A stretch of DNA of 39,888 nt from an uncultured Prevotellaceae bacterium (GTDB taxonomy: Bacteria; Bacteroidota; Bacteroidia; Bacteroidales; Bacteroidaceae), in the NCBI GenBank assembly GCA_902762565.1, contig CACWOS010000024.1, positions 1 to 39,888 of the forward strand, given 5' to 3'. Positions 23,210-32,584 of this stretch are shown piece by piece. The first letter of the stretch is position 1. Each line of letters opens with the position of its first letter. The position numbers were made by a program, and so were the translations under genes. The notes beneath the pieces are model-generated. The model did not search any database and had not been told where the DNA came from. It saw only the letters and a list, made by a program, of their open reading frames with translations.

Positions 23210-26200
23210 TTATTTTCGTTGAATGAATTTTGATAATAACTGTTCTCCTTCCGCAATGCTGATACCGCGTCGTTGACAATAGTCGGCAAGTTGTACCTCG
23301 TCAATACGCCCCACAGAGAAATAACGGGCTTCGGTATGATTAATGAGTAGACCGCAGATTGTCGTTGATGGCTGTATGGAGTAGTGGTCTGTCAGTGTGA
23401 TGTTCAACTTCTTTTCTGCATCCAATAGGTCGAAGACAATGCGTTTCAGTGAGTGATCAGGACAGGTCGCGTAGCCGAAAGCTACACGAAGACTATTTGT
23501 TGCGATATGCTCTGCGCACGCTTCTGCTAGGCGTGAACATATAGCATGACTCATCAGACGTTCGACCTCGTCGGTTGGTTGTCGTTTAGGGCGGGCTACG
23601 ATGGTAAAGATTCCCAATTGAGATGGTTCGTGCTCGTCAAAGAAATCGGATAGACACATATAGTGGCCCGTACTGCTTTGACTGCGAAGCATTGGCAATA
23701 TGGTTCCTCCATCTAGTAAAATATCATTTTTACAACGCTTAGCAGCCACGTTGCGAATCACAGCCATCACCTCAATAGTGTCCTGCTCAATTGCTTGTTG
23801 AAGGTATCGTTTGCCTTCTTGTAGTGTGCGTTCTGCTTCTGGATTCACCAATAATTGTTGCAGTGTTTCCCCTTTGAATCCCCAAAACAATAGGAACATA
23901 CGCCAATCAATAAGATGGACAATATCTGATATCTGAAGTTTAATGTCAGAAATCAGGGTGTTGATGTCTGCTGACTGATGTGCAAAGTGTGGTGCTTTTG
24001 CGTTAGCTTCTGCATACGACAACAATGGGGCATGATGCTCTTCATAAGCTTTACGCAAGGTTTGCTGTTCTGCTTTGATTTGCTCAATTGTCATTGTAGC
24101 ATTCATTTGCAGGTACTTGGCCAAGAGGGAAGTCTGCGAGGCATCTCCTCCATACACTACACAACCGTCGTATTGTGGTGCAAGTTTCACAGCTGTATGT
24201 ACTGCTGATGTTGTTGCACCTCCTACTACGATCGGCACTTGGAGACCTTTACTTTGAAATAGCTGACACAATTGTTCCATCTCTTTCAATGATGGTGTGA
24301 TAAGCCCGCTTACTCCAACGAGACATGGCTTACGCTTTAGGGCCTCTTCTAATATCTTCTCGTTGGGTACCATCACACCCAGATCAATGACTTCGAAGCC
24401 GTTACAGCCTAGCACAATACCGACGATATTCTTACCTATGTCGTGTACATCACCATTGGCGGTAGCTATGATGACGCAGGGACGTTCAGTCTTCTCGCCA
24501 TCGTTTTCCGCATCAATGTAGGGTTGTAACAATGTTACGGCATCTTTCATAACTTTGGCTGATTTGACTACTTGAGGAAGGAACATTTTTCCTTCGCCAA
24601 ACAACTCTCCAATGTGTTCCATAGCCTTCATCAATGGTTGTTCAATCACATTGATAGGGCGTTTGTATTTCGCCAATGCTTCAGGGATGTCTTCTACAAG
24701 ATGGTCGGAAACTCCTTTGCTCAGAGCATATTGTAATCGGTCTTCAATAGATTTCTCACGCCATGAGTCGTGCTTCATGTTGGAAGCATCTGTCATGGTT
24801 GTGCTATTGGCAAGCAAATTAGCAGCAAGGGCTATTAGGCGTTCAGTGGCCTCGTCGTCAGTGTTTAAAATGACATCCTCTACAGCCTTCAATAGTGTAG
24901 GCTCAATATCATCGTACACCTGCAACATACTTGGATTGACGATGGCCATATCTAGTCCCGCACGTATAGCGTGATAGAGAAATACGGAGTGCATGGCTTC
25001 GCGTACCTTATTATTACCTCTAAAGCTAAACGATAGATTGCTTACGCCACCACTGGTCTTTGCCAAAGGTAGATTCTCTTTGATCCATTTTACGGCATGA
25101 ATAAAGTCGATACCATAGGCCTGATGTTCTTTCAAACCCGTTCCCACGGAGAGAATATTCACGTCGAAGATGATGTCTTGAGCAGGGAAACCTATACCTA
25201 TTAATATATTATAGGCTCGTTTGGCTATTGCTATCTTGCGTTCGTATGTGGTGGCTTGTCCTTCTTCATCGAAGGCCATGACTACAACGGCAGCACCAAA
25301 TCGACGTAACTCTTGTGCTTTATGTATAAAATCAGTTTCTCCATTCTTTAAACTTATGGAATTGACGATGCACTTGCCCTGCGCATTTTTAAGTCCTGCC
25401 AATACTGTATCCCAATCTGACGAGTCAATCATTAGTACCGCACGGCTAACGGCTGGATCGTTTGAGATATATCGACTGAAGGTTTGCATGGCATTGCTAC
25501 TGTCTAGCATCGCATCATCCATGTTAATGTCGATAATCTGTGCACCGCCCTCTATCTGATGTCGAGCCACAGAGAGTGCTTCTTCGTATTGCTTCTCTGC
25601 AATAAGCCTTGCAAACTTACGTGAGCCAGCCACATTCGTACGTTCACCGATATTCGTAAAGTTCTGTGTTTTTTTATCCACTAATAGCGGTTCCAATCCC
25701 GAGAGCCACATACGATCGTCGCCTGTAGGGAGTTGACGTGGCTTTACGTCCTTTAATGCCTCGCTGATTGCACGTATATGCTCCTCAGTGGTTCCACAGC
25801 ATCCACCTGCAATGTTCAACAAACCTGATATAGCCATCTGGCGCAGGTGATTGGCTGTAAAGGCAGGCAACTCATCGTATTCGCCCATCTCGTTGGGGAG
25901 ACCTGCGTTAGGATATAGTGAGAGGTAAACGGGTATTCGGTTAGACAACTGCTCAACGAAAGGACGCAATTCCGTCACACCAAATGAGCAGTTAAGACCA
26001 AAACTCAGCAGATGAGGGTAGTGGGCTATGCTGATATAGAAGGCCTCCAGTGTTTGACCTGTTAGCGTACGTCCACTGCGGTCGTTGATAGTAGCTGATA
26101 CCATTAGAGGAATTTCCATGTTTCGCCGCTCGTTGATACATTCGATGGCATAAATGGCTGCTTTCGCATTTAGCGCATCAAAACAGGTTTCCAACAGCAA

Positions 26201-26728
26201 CAGGTCTACGCCACCATCAATCAACGCCTCTGCCTGTTCCTCGTATGCTGCAGCCATTTCGTCGAATGTGATGTTACGAAGTCCTGGCTCATTCATGTCT
26301 GATGCTAGTGAGAGCGACTTCGATGTTGGTCCCATCGAACCAGCCACCCAAATGTGGCGTGTAGTATCTGATGTCTGTTGGTTAAAAGAATCTGCGGCCA
26401 GTCTTGCAATGCGAGCGCCTTCCAGAGACATTTCGCGTGCATAAGCCTCACAACCGTATTCCTTCTGACTGATACGATTAGCAGAAAAAGTATTGGTGCT
26501 GATAATGTCGGCACCAGCTTCGATATATTGTTCGTGAATATGACGTATGTCGTTAGGTGCAGTTAGACATAATACATCGTTGTTACCCGTTAGTGCTATG
26601 TGCCAGTCCTTGAAACGTCCCGAATGATAGTCTTCAGCCGTTAGTTCCAACGACTGAATCTTCGTACCCATAGCCCCGTCGAGTATTAGTATTCTTTGAC
26701 TTAAATTGGCTTCAATATTCATTGCCAT
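23210..26728 (-). CDS. metH: Cobalamin-dependent methionine synthase
   Basis: 1172 aa with all four modules. The homocysteine domain (1-330) has LDGAMGT at the N-terminus and the zinc motif GGCCGT near 308. The methyl-THF (pterin) domain spans about 355-610. The cobalamin domain has DVHDIGKN with the lower-axial His near 757. The C-terminal activation (SAM-binding) domain includes ARYFSVGRID near 1140. It makes methionine from homocysteine. The ATG at 26728 is used; a second Met follows two codons later. No cobalamin riboswitch is seen, since the leader is only about 10 nt. Confidence 0.97.
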   Translation of the reverse strand: MAMNIEANLSQRILILDGAMGTKIQSLELTAEDYHSGRFKDWHIALTGNNDVLCLTAPNDIRHIHEQYIEAGADIISTNTFSANRISQKEYGCEAYAREMSLEGARIARLAADSFNQQTSDTTRHIWVAGSMGPTSKSLSLASDMNEPGLRNITFDEMAAAYEEQAEALIDGGVDLLLLETCFDALNAKAAIYAIECINERRNMEIPLMVSATINDRSGRTLTGQTLEAFYISIAHYPHLLSFGLNCSFGVTELRPFVEQLSNRIPVYLSLYPNAGLPNEMGEYDELPAFTANHLRQMAISGLLNIAGGCCGTTEEHIRAISEALKDVKPRQLPTGDDRMWLSGLEPLLVDKKTQNFTNIGERTNVAGSRKFARLIAEKQYEEALSVARHQIEGGAQIIDINMDDAMLDSSNAMQTFSRYISNDPAVSRAVLMIDSSDWDTVLAGLKNAQGKCIVNSISLKNGETDFIHKAQELRRFGAAVVVMAFDEEGQATTYERKIAIAKRAYNILIGIGFPAQDIIFDVNILSVGTGLKEHQAYGIDFIHAVKWIKENLPLAKTSGGVSNLSFSFRGNNKVREAMHSVFLYHAIRAGLDMAIVNPSMLQVYDDIEPTLLKAVEDVILNTDDEATERLIALAANLLANSTTMTDASNMKHDSWREKSIEDRLQYALSKGVSDHLVEDIPEALAKYKRPINVIEQPLMKAMEHIGELFGEGKMFLPQVVKSAKVMKDAVTLLQPYIDAENDGEKTERPCVIIATANGDVHDIGKNIVGIVLGCNGFEVIDLGVMVPNEKILEEALKRKPCLVGVSGLITPSLKEMEQLCQLFQSKGLQVPIVVGGATTSAVHTAVKLAPQYDGCVVYGGDASQTSLLAKYLQMNATMTIEQIKAEQQTLRKAYEEHHAPLLSYAEANAKAPHFAHQSADINTLISDIKLQISDIVHLIDWRMFLLFWGFKGETLQQLLVNPEAERTLQEGKRYLQQAIEQDTIEVMAVIRNVAAKRCKNDILLDGGTILPMLRSQSSTGHYMCLSDFFDEHEPSQLGIFTIVARPKRQPTDEVERLMSHAICSRLAEACAEHIATNSLRVAFGYATCPDHSLKRIVFDLLDAEKKLNITLTDHYSIQPSTTICGLLINHTEARYFSVGRIDEVQLADYCQRRGISIAEGEQLLSKFIQRK

Positions 26729-26743
26729 TTAGTTTTTGCCGTG

Positions 26744-26775
26744 CAAAGTTAATGCAATTATTGCGAAATGCCAAA
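26744..26775 (-). promoter_or_regulatory. Promoter of metH-metF
   Basis: Minus-strand TTTG at 26772-26775, a 20-nt spacer and TAACTTTG at 26744-26751. The predicted start lies only about 10 nt before the metH ATG, leaving no room for a riboswitch or Shine-Dalgarno. Confidence 0.75.
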
Positions 26776-26848
26776 TAAATATTGATTTTTATTTCCTATG
26801 CCTATTAATATTGAGATAGATTCTGTGGGTTTATTAATGAAACCTCGT

Positions 26849-28009
26849 TCAAGCATAACTATGCATGCCACCCAGAAAGAAGTTCACGCCAAAATAGGTG
26901 ATGAGGATGGAGAGGAAAGCCAGCGTCATATACACATGACGGTTCATGCGGATGCTGCGATGGGCAGGAACGGCATAGACCATCAGGGTGATGAGCGCCC
27001 ACGTCTCTTTTGGGTCCCACGACCAGTAGGTGCCCCACGACACATTGGCCCAGATGGCACCAATGAAGATTCCATAACACAGGAAGGCGATGGCAGGAAA
27101 CAGCAGGAGCTGCGACAGGTGGAGCGTTGTTTGGCGGAGCTTGGGTCTGATAATACCCACCAGACTGTTCAAGAAGATAAAGAACAGCAGGGTGTAGGCC
27201 ATCATGATGGTAGCAATGTGGATGGGCAGCAGACGCGAGTTGAGCACAGGCAGGGGGTGGTTCTCGGGCGAGTATTTACCCAGAAAGTGGTTCATCACGA
27301 AGACGAAGCACACAAAGATAGCCACGGCGAAGACCGTTAATGCCGTACGGTGATTGCGCAACTGCGACAGCTCATAACGGAAGCCGCCCTTGGGGTCGGC
27401 GAGCATCCAGACGAGCGTCACGAAGAGCAGCGCATAGCCCACATAGGTTACTGGTGTGCCCCAAGGGTCGCTGTTCATGGAAAGGATGCTGCCCTGAAGG
27501 TCGGAGTCGAAGTCCATCTGATATAGTCGGATGCCTTTTTTACTAGCGATGTTGTTCATCGAGATAGTCACAGGTTCGTCGTCGATACGCACATGCGAAA
27601 TATAGTCAGATGGCATATCGCTACCCTCGTAGAACTGCATTTCGAAATTATCCAGACAGATGGTGAAGGGCAACTGACGCAAGTACATGTCGCGCGTGAG
27701 GTACTCATTAGTAGGTATGCCCTTACGCAGAGGCACCACACCACGCACAGCCGTGAGGTGGGTGAGTAGGGCTCCCAGCAGGATGACCACCAGCGACAGG
27801 TGGAGCAGCACCACTGACAGGCGGCGCACCCGCTGCTTTAGGAAGCAAATGATGCCGACAGCAGCAAGCAAGGCCCACAAAGCCGAGAACCACCAGGCGC
27901 CATAATAATGTTCGGACACATAATCTGTGCCCTGATATCGCTCAACAATCGTGGCGGCTGCCATCACGGCAACCACCACGATATATAGTAAAACAATTAC
28001 TTTCTTCAT
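26849..28009 (-). CDS. Compact ResB-CcsA (CcsBA-like) cytochrome c haem-attachment protein
   Basis: 386 aa. The first ~200 residues look like a shortened ResB/CcsB: three membrane helices with His residues (VVLLHLSLVV near 67-76), a periplasmic segment, and GIRLYQMDFDSD near 160. The second half is CcsA: LPIHIATIMMAYTLL (first haem-ligand His near 265), the WWD-type motif WGTYWSWDPKETW near 325, and a last His in GGMHSYA at the C-terminus. CcsBA proteins carry haem across the inner membrane and attach it to CxxCH motifs. Fused CcsBA are usually twice this long or more. It is the last gene of an operon with a di-haem protein whose CxxCH sites it probably matures. Its DNA looks richer in G+C than metH next door. 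Confidence 0.85.
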   Translation of the reverse strand: MKKVIVLLYIVVVAVMAAATIVERYQGTDYVSEHYYGAWWFSALWALLAAVGIICFLKQRVRRLSVVLLHLSLVVILLGALLTHLTAVRGVVPLRKGIPTNEYLTRDMYLRQLPFTICLDNFEMQFYEGSDMPSDYISHVRIDDEPVTISMNNIASKKGIRLYQMDFDSDLQGSILSMNSDPWGTPVTYVGYALLFVTLVWMLADPKGGFRYELSQLRNHRTALTVFAVAIFVCFVFVMNHFLGKYSPENHPLPVLNSRLLPIHIATIMMAYTLLFFIFLNSLVGIIRPKLRQTTLHLSQLLLFPAIAFLCYGIFIGAIWANVSWGTYWSWDPKETWALITLMVYAVPAHRSIRMNRHVYMTLAFLSILITYFGVNFFLGGMHSYA

Positions 28010-28039
28010 GTATATATAACGCGTCGAAAGGGCTATATA

Positions 28040-29791
28040 TTATATTGACTCGATGAATTTGATGATGGCATCACGATCGGTCTTGGGCAGATGATAGAAC
28101 TGCTCTGTAGCGCGATAACCATCAGAATTCTTCGAGTAGCCGTGCCACATAATCGCCTCAAGGACAGTGCGTGCACGACAGTCGTGCAAGCGGTCATCGG
28201 CACCCGTCAGCACGCGGCTCAGTCCGCGACCCCACAACGGCGTGGTGCGACACCATCCTGTGCGAATGTCGTTCTTCATCATCAAGCGATGCTGTACCAT
28301 ATCGGTATAGGGCCAGATGGTCTGGTTAGGATATTTCGGCAACATCTTGTTTGCATCCTTACCGATGCTTTTGGCGTAAGCCTTCGTTGAAGTATCCACC
28401 CACATATCGTCCTTGCCAGTCTTCCACGAGGGACGGTGGCACTGGGCACATCCAATCTTCGAGAACAGTTCCTTGCCGCGCTGCACCTGCGTATTGTTCA
28501 AATTACGTGCAGCAGGCACAGCTAGTCCGCGATGCCATACCATGAACTGATAATACTGCTTGTCACTCATCTCGTCCTTGCCATTGTAAGGTGCACCATT
28601 GAACAGATATTTGTCGAAAGTTTCCTTCTTGGCTATTGACGAACAGCTTAAAATATCGTTCACACGCTCGGCGATGCCTTCATTTGTGCCGTCGGCATAG
28701 TATGGATGCAGAATGCTCGACTCCGAAGCGCCGTGCTCCTTGATATACTTGAGCACATCCTCATCCTCGCTCTGCGCCTTGGCCCAAGCGGGAGTGGTGT
28801 AAAGCCAGTGACGGTCGCTGCGGGTGACGTTGGTGATATTCCAAATGGCATTGGCTCCAGCACCGTCCTGCAATGTACCACGCGTCATAGCGTAAGTGAA
28901 ACGCTTCAAAGGACCGTGGTCCTCATGGAACGTACCTGTATCGTTATAACCGGCAGAGTAGTAGGCAGAAGCCTTGAACTTGCCAGCCTCTTTGTCCCAC
29001 ATGGCTGGATTCAGTTCGACGTATGGAGCCTCAGCCTTCCATTGTGCCTCGATTTCCTCGTCATCGATGGCATCGAGCAGACCTGTGCCATAAACACCGA
29101 TGGTCGATTCCAGGCGAACGTCGTAGTTCGTTGGCTTTGGGTTAGTATTGAAAGCCGACTGTGGAATGCGCACCTCCGGATAAATGAGTGCATACTTTTC
29201 GCCGTCCTCAAACTGCATGGGCAGCCCACTTTCCATCTCCGTCACGTCCTTCCATTCAATAGAAATCTGACTCTCGTCGATGGGTGCCTTAAAGGGCGAC
29301 ATGGCCTGCGTTTGAGGCATACCCGTTACCTCGGTGATATAGCCGTTGGTATCGGGATGATAGATCACCAAAAGATAACCGTTACCAATGGTGTTGGCAC
29401 GATACTCCGTCTGGCGCTTGCCGTGACCATAGCTGGGGTGACAGGCAATACAAGAGTTACGAACCCAAGCAGGGCCAAGACCCCTACGGGGCTCCTGCTC
29501 CAAGGTATAGAGCTTCTCAAAGAATCCCTCACCAACAATGAAGTCTTCCTCCATACCAGTCTGATTGGTCACTGCCGGAGCAGGAGCCGAATAGCTGGCC
29601 TTCTCGGTGGTTCCCAGTTGCCCGCCAGGATACCATTCCTCTGCCGTAAAGTTACCTACAGCCTTACCGAATGTTTGTTCATCGGGTATCAACGGACCTA
29701 GTCCGGTCTGGCTGTCATTATCGTCGGAACATGCTGACAACAAAGGTGCTGCCAGCATGCTCACGAAAAAGAGTCGTGATAGTTTGTTCAT
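28040..29791 (-). CDS. Di-haem oxidoreductase family (DUF1111) lipoprotein
   Basis: 583 aa. A lipoprotein signal (LLSAC, lipidated Cys21) exports it. Two c-type haem sites are visible, C114IACH118 and C448AQCH452, and long intervening segments match the DUF1111/'thiol oxidoreductase' family related to di-haem peroxidases. Family genes occur beside imelysin genes in many bacteria and are linked to iron-responsive loci, but the reaction is not known. It lies between the imelysin gene (19 bp) and the haem-attachment protein gene (30 bp). Confidence 0.9.
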   Translation of the reverse strand: MNKLSRLFFVSMLAAPLLSACSDDNDSQTGLGPLIPDEQTFGKAVGNFTAEEWYPGGQLGTTEKASYSAPAPAVTNQTGMEEDFIVGEGFFEKLYTLEQEPRRGLGPAWVRNSCIACHPSYGHGKRQTEYRANTIGNGYLLVIYHPDTNGYITEVTGMPQTQAMSPFKAPIDESQISIEWKDVTEMESGLPMQFEDGEKYALIYPEVRIPQSAFNTNPKPTNYDVRLESTIGVYGTGLLDAIDDEEIEAQWKAEAPYVELNPAMWDKEAGKFKASAYYSAGYNDTGTFHEDHGPLKRFTYAMTRGTLQDGAGANAIWNITNVTRSDRHWLYTTPAWAKAQSEDEDVLKYIKEHGASESSILHPYYADGTNEGIAERVNDILSCSSIAKKETFDKYLFNGAPYNGKDEMSDKQYYQFMVWHRGLAVPAARNLNNTQVQRGKELFSKIGCAQCHRPSWKTGKDDMWVDTSTKAYAKSIGKDANKMLPKYPNQTIWPYTDMVQHRLMMKNDIRTGWCRTTPLWGRGLSRVLTGADDRLHDCRARTVLEAIMWHGYSKNSDGYRATEQFYHLPKTDRDAIIKFIESI

Positions 29792-29810
29792 ATTTGATGT
29801 CTGTTAATGA

Positions 29811-29977
29811 TTATTCTTCTGTCTCCCAATCCTCATCGTCCTCGAAGTTGATGTTCCAGATGGTGCAGCAGTATTTTACGAAAGGCGAAGGCATATTGCT
29901 GATTGCCTCGATGGCTGCAACATAGCCGTTCTCCACTTTCTTGTTGACAGCCTCGCTCTTGACGCTGGCAAAGAAGG
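29811..29977 (-). pseudogene. Displaced C-terminal tail of the imelysin gene (frame +1)
   Basis: In the frame one base away from the imelysin reading frame, this stretch encodes FFASVKSEAVNKKVENG, then IEAISNMPSPFVKY and an acidic end (EDDEDWETEE) before the stop at 29811. This is the expected helical ending of an imelysin domain, so it is the natural tail of the gene, cut off by an extra base near 29976-29977. Confidence 0.75.
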
Positions 29978-31134
29978 TTGTGGAACGAATAGTCGTTGGC
30001 AGTCTTATCGGTAGAGCCCAGCCATACGTTACGAATAGAGCGGATGTTGTCGCGGAAGTCGGTGATAGAGTTGTAGCTGTAGGGAGACTCCACGTACGAC
30101 ACGTCGCCAGCAGAGAACGGATTGGCAATCTTGGCCGTACCCACCTCATTCGCAATAGCTACGCACGAACCCTCATCGTTGCTCAATACCTGAGCAATGG
30201 CGCTCTTCAGACTGGTAAACGTGCTGTTGCTTCCGCTGACACCAGCCTTGATCAGATTATCTGCATACGACAAACTTTTTTCTGTCTGATAGTCCAAACC
30301 AGCAGCTTTCACGACGCTAAGACGACTGCTGTTGCTGCCACCGTCCCAAGCGCACTGCAACTGGAAGCAACGTTCTTTCAGCAGCTTGCAGATGGTCTGG
30401 GCGTATGCCAGTTCTTTTGCACCGCTGACGTTTTCGAAGTTCTTGTAGGTGTCGTTACCCTGCAACTCGGCAACCTTACGAGGCTGTCCATCGCGGAACA
30501 GGATGAACTCCAATGCATGGAAGCCTAAGATGGTGGCATCTTCCAGCATCTCTTCGTTCATACCGTTATTGAAATAGCTCAGCAAGAGTGTACGGTTCAA
30601 AGGCCATGAGTCGATGGTTGGGTCGACGTCGAAATCGCTGGCAGCACCCATGAGGAAAGCCTCCGACTGCTCCCAATACTTGCGGGCCTGTTTGAAGTCA
30701 TCACATGCGCTGTTAATCTGAGCTTGAGTGATGGTATTGACAGTCAGACCGTTCAGAGTGCTCTCCAAAGCCTCTGTCTCGTCAGCCAGTTTAGTGTAGG
30801 TGGGAACTATCACGTTGCTCACCAGTGTCTCAAGTACCTTGCGCAGATAAGCCTCCTGAGCTTCAGAGAGTTTCGAACTGGCAATGACTGCATTGGCAGC
30901 CTCGAGTTCACCAACTAAATCGATGCATCCATCGATGGCTGTCATACCGAATGTCTTGTTCGAATAGTTTGCTGCTACAATGTTTGCAGAATAATTGTCT
31001 TGATCGACAATCGGATCAATTTTTACAATGTCAAACTGGTTGTTGTCGTCACCATTGTTGCCACTGTCACTGCTACAGGCAGTGAATGTCATCATGCCCA
31101 TAAGCAGGGTAAAAGAGTAAATAATTTTTTTCAT
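29833..31134 (-). CDS. Imelysin (M75) family lipoprotein, frameshifted near the C-terminus
   Basis: 433 aa as read, from the ATG at 31134. A lipoprotein signal (TFTAC, Cys20) exports it. The imelysin signature GFHALE (GxHxxE) lies near residue 200 and is followed by FILFRDGQPRKV; the rest is an all-helical two-bundle fold. Imelysin proteins bind or handle metal, chiefly iron, at the cell surface in known cases. From about residue 386 the frame turns into QRQERGCQQESGERLCCSHRG, which is not imelysin-like, while the next frame continues the family. A single extra C in the AACC run (29976-29977) explains this. It may be a true mutation, a phase-variable site or a sequencing error. Confidence 0.85.
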   Translation of the reverse strand: MKKIIYSFTLLMGMMTFTACSSDSGNNGDDNNQFDIVKIDPIVDQDNYSANIVAANYSNKTFGMTAIDGCIDLVGELEAANAVIASSKLSEAQEAYLRKVLETLVSNVIVPTYTKLADETEALESTLNGLTVNTITQAQINSACDDFKQARKYWEQSEAFLMGAASDFDVDPTIDSWPLNRTLLLSYFNNGMNEEMLEDATILGFHALEFILFRDGQPRKVAELQGNDTYKNFENVSGAKELAYAQTICKLLKERCFQLQCAWDGGSNSSRLSVVKAAGLDYQTEKSLSYADNLIKAGVSGSNSTFTSLKSAIAQVLSNDEGSCVAIANEVGTAKIANPFSAGDVSYVESPYSYNSITDFRDNIRSIRNVWLGSTDKTANDYSFHNLLCQRQERGCQQESGERLCCSHRGNQQYAFAFRKILLHHLEHQLRGR

Positions 31135-31174
31135 TGTTATATTGTTTATGTGGTTAATTACTATATATGTTCAA

Positions 31175-32425
31175 TTAAAGAAAGAATCCCTCGTAGGCTA
31201 CACCGATATTAATACTGGGTTCGTCATTATAGATGGACTTGAGGAAACGCTTTGAATATTCAGCTTTAATAACTATTTGGGGCACAGGATGATAGTTCAA
31301 ACCTGCAGCCATTCGTTTAACGGCGGTATAGTCGTAGGCTGTTCCTTTCGTCTTGCTGGCATATGGATTATATGCTTCGTAGCGTCCGAAGACGTACAGC
31401 TTTTGGTTGTCCTCTCGCAGTGACGCAATCTGCGAGAAAATGTCGTAACCCGCTTCGATACCCATTGCATAGGCATTTTTCGACACGAAGGCCGAGTGCT
31501 TGTAAGGCGACTTCGAGTTCAAACGATTGTAAACATATTTTAGTTGGTCGGCATCGCCCAAATAGCCGTAGTCAGCCTGTCCTCGAACTATCCAGTTGTG
31601 TGCTTTATATGTGAAGTCAATGGCTCCGATGGCTACCACACCTTTGTATTCTGCATCTACGCCATTGGCATTACGTGGATAACTGTTACCAATAGCATGA
31701 CCATAGTAGCCACTGACACCAATGCGCAAACCAGGAATCGAGTAATTGTCGATACGCAGAGATACGGCATATTTGTTGGCAACATCGAATTCCAATGGTG
31801 ACTTATGCCCTTTATGAATCCAACCAGTATTAGTGAACTGATCAGCATTCAAACCTGCCAACAGCTGAGCTTCGTAACGGAAGTCCTTATAGCGTCCCCA
31901 GAACGACACACCCGTCTGGTGCCACGTTGAGGGCATGATGGTGTTTTCGCCCTCAGGACGATAAACCGTGAAAAAGTTCAATGGCTCGTGGTGCGCATTG
32001 TTCAGTCCTACAGGCACCACAATATGTCCAGCGCGAATGTTGGCCCATTTTCCGAATGACTTCTGAATCCAGAACTGCTCCAGCTCTACCTCACCGCCTT
32101 TCTCCGTTTCCTGTTCCCATTCGCCACCTTCCTCGTCTTCTTTTTCGTAGGCAATACCGTTACCACCATGTTCGAATTCAATCTCCGTACCGAGTGTCCA
32201 TCCTTTGCCGAAGTCATACCCAAGATAGATTACTGCATGGGGAATGTCAAAACGTCCGTGACTGGGGTCATTCTTATGCTCTTCGGGCTGACTATAGCGG
32301 CTGACGTGGTCGCTGAAGTAGTTGCGCGAAAATACTGCTTCACCATATCCTCCTACGCTCAGTCGTTGAGCATTTGATGCCAAACAAACTGTTGATGCTA
32401 ATAATACGAAAACAATTCTTTTCAT
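31175..32425 (-). CDS. Outer-membrane porin-like beta-barrel protein
   Basis: 416 aa with a signal peptide (1-19, ending in SNAQ). Alternating hydrophobic/polar strands run throughout (LSVGGYGEAVFSR, GWTLGTEIEFEHGG, ANIRAGHIVVPVG), and the protein ends in an aromatic residue near the C-terminus (EGFFL), as outer-membrane barrels do. The closest recognisable group is the OprO/OprP-like porins. A region near 85-110 is very rich in Glu and Gly (EEGGEWEQETEKGGEVELE) and may form a metal-binding loop. It is the first gene of the porin-imelysin-DUF1111-CcsBA operon. Confidence 0.82.
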   Translation of the reverse strand: MKRIVFVLLASTVCLASNAQRLSVGGYGEAVFSRNYFSDHVSRYSQPEEHKNDPSHGRFDIPHAVIYLGYDFGKGWTLGTEIEFEHGGNGIAYEKEDEEGGEWEQETEKGGEVELEQFWIQKSFGKWANIRAGHIVVPVGLNNAHHEPLNFFTVYRPEGENTIMPSTWHQTGVSFWGRYKDFRYEAQLLAGLNADQFTNTGWIHKGHKSPLEFDVANKYAVSLRIDNYSIPGLRIGVSGYYGHAIGNSYPRNANGVDAEYKGVVAIGAIDFTYKAHNWIVRGQADYGYLGDADQLKYVYNRLNSKSPYKHSAFVSKNAYAMGIEAGYDIFSQIASLREDNQKLYVFGRYEAYNPYASKTKGTAYDYTAVKRMAAGLNYHPVPQIVIKAEYSKRFLKSIYNDEPSINIGVAYEGFFL

Positions 32426-32454
32426 CTCTAAATTATGTGGTTAAAAACTGGGTG

Positions 32455-32486
32455 CAAAGGTAGAAAGTTTCAAAAAATACCACAAT
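32455..32486 (-). promoter_or_regulatory. Promoter of the porin-imelysin-DUF1111-CcsBA operon
   Basis: Minus-strand TACCTTTG at 32455-32462 with ATTG (one mismatch to TTTG) at 32483-32486, spacer 20 nt. A weak -33 box suggests need for an activator. Confidence 0.65.
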
Positions 32487-32495
32487 ACCTAAAAA

Positions 32496-32531
32496 TGATG
32501 AAATCGTCTTGAACTATTGCACGTATCATCA
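32496..32531. promoter_or_regulatory. Possible operator between the divergent promoters
   Basis: TGATGA on the left and TCATCA on the right form a loose dyad centred in the space shared by both promoters, overlapping both -33 regions. A LuxR-type dimer could bind such a site. The match is short and may be chance. Confidence 0.3.
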
Positions 32532-32547
32532 AAAATAGCTACCTTTG
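32516..32547 (+). promoter_or_regulatory. Promoter of the hemerythrin-LuxR regulator
   Basis: ATTG at 32516-32519, a 20-nt spacer and TACCTTTG at 32540-32547. Like its divergent partner it has ATTG rather than TTTG at -33. Confidence 0.65.
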
Positions 32548-32584
32548 CACCATCAATAAAATATAAGGTATAAAAGCAGTAAGG

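Noticed and set aside
26729-26848. Cobalamin riboswitch before metH
   Set aside because: The mapped promoter leaves about 10 nt of leader and no B12-box-like sequence is seen.
26798-27340. 180-aa open frame on the plus strand
   Set aside because: Antisense to the ResB-CcsA gene, with a His/Gln/Asp-rich composition expected from complementing membrane-helix codons.
28706-29701. 331-aa open frame on the plus strand
   Set aside because: Opposite the di-haem lipoprotein gene, which has both CxxCH sites and a signal peptide.
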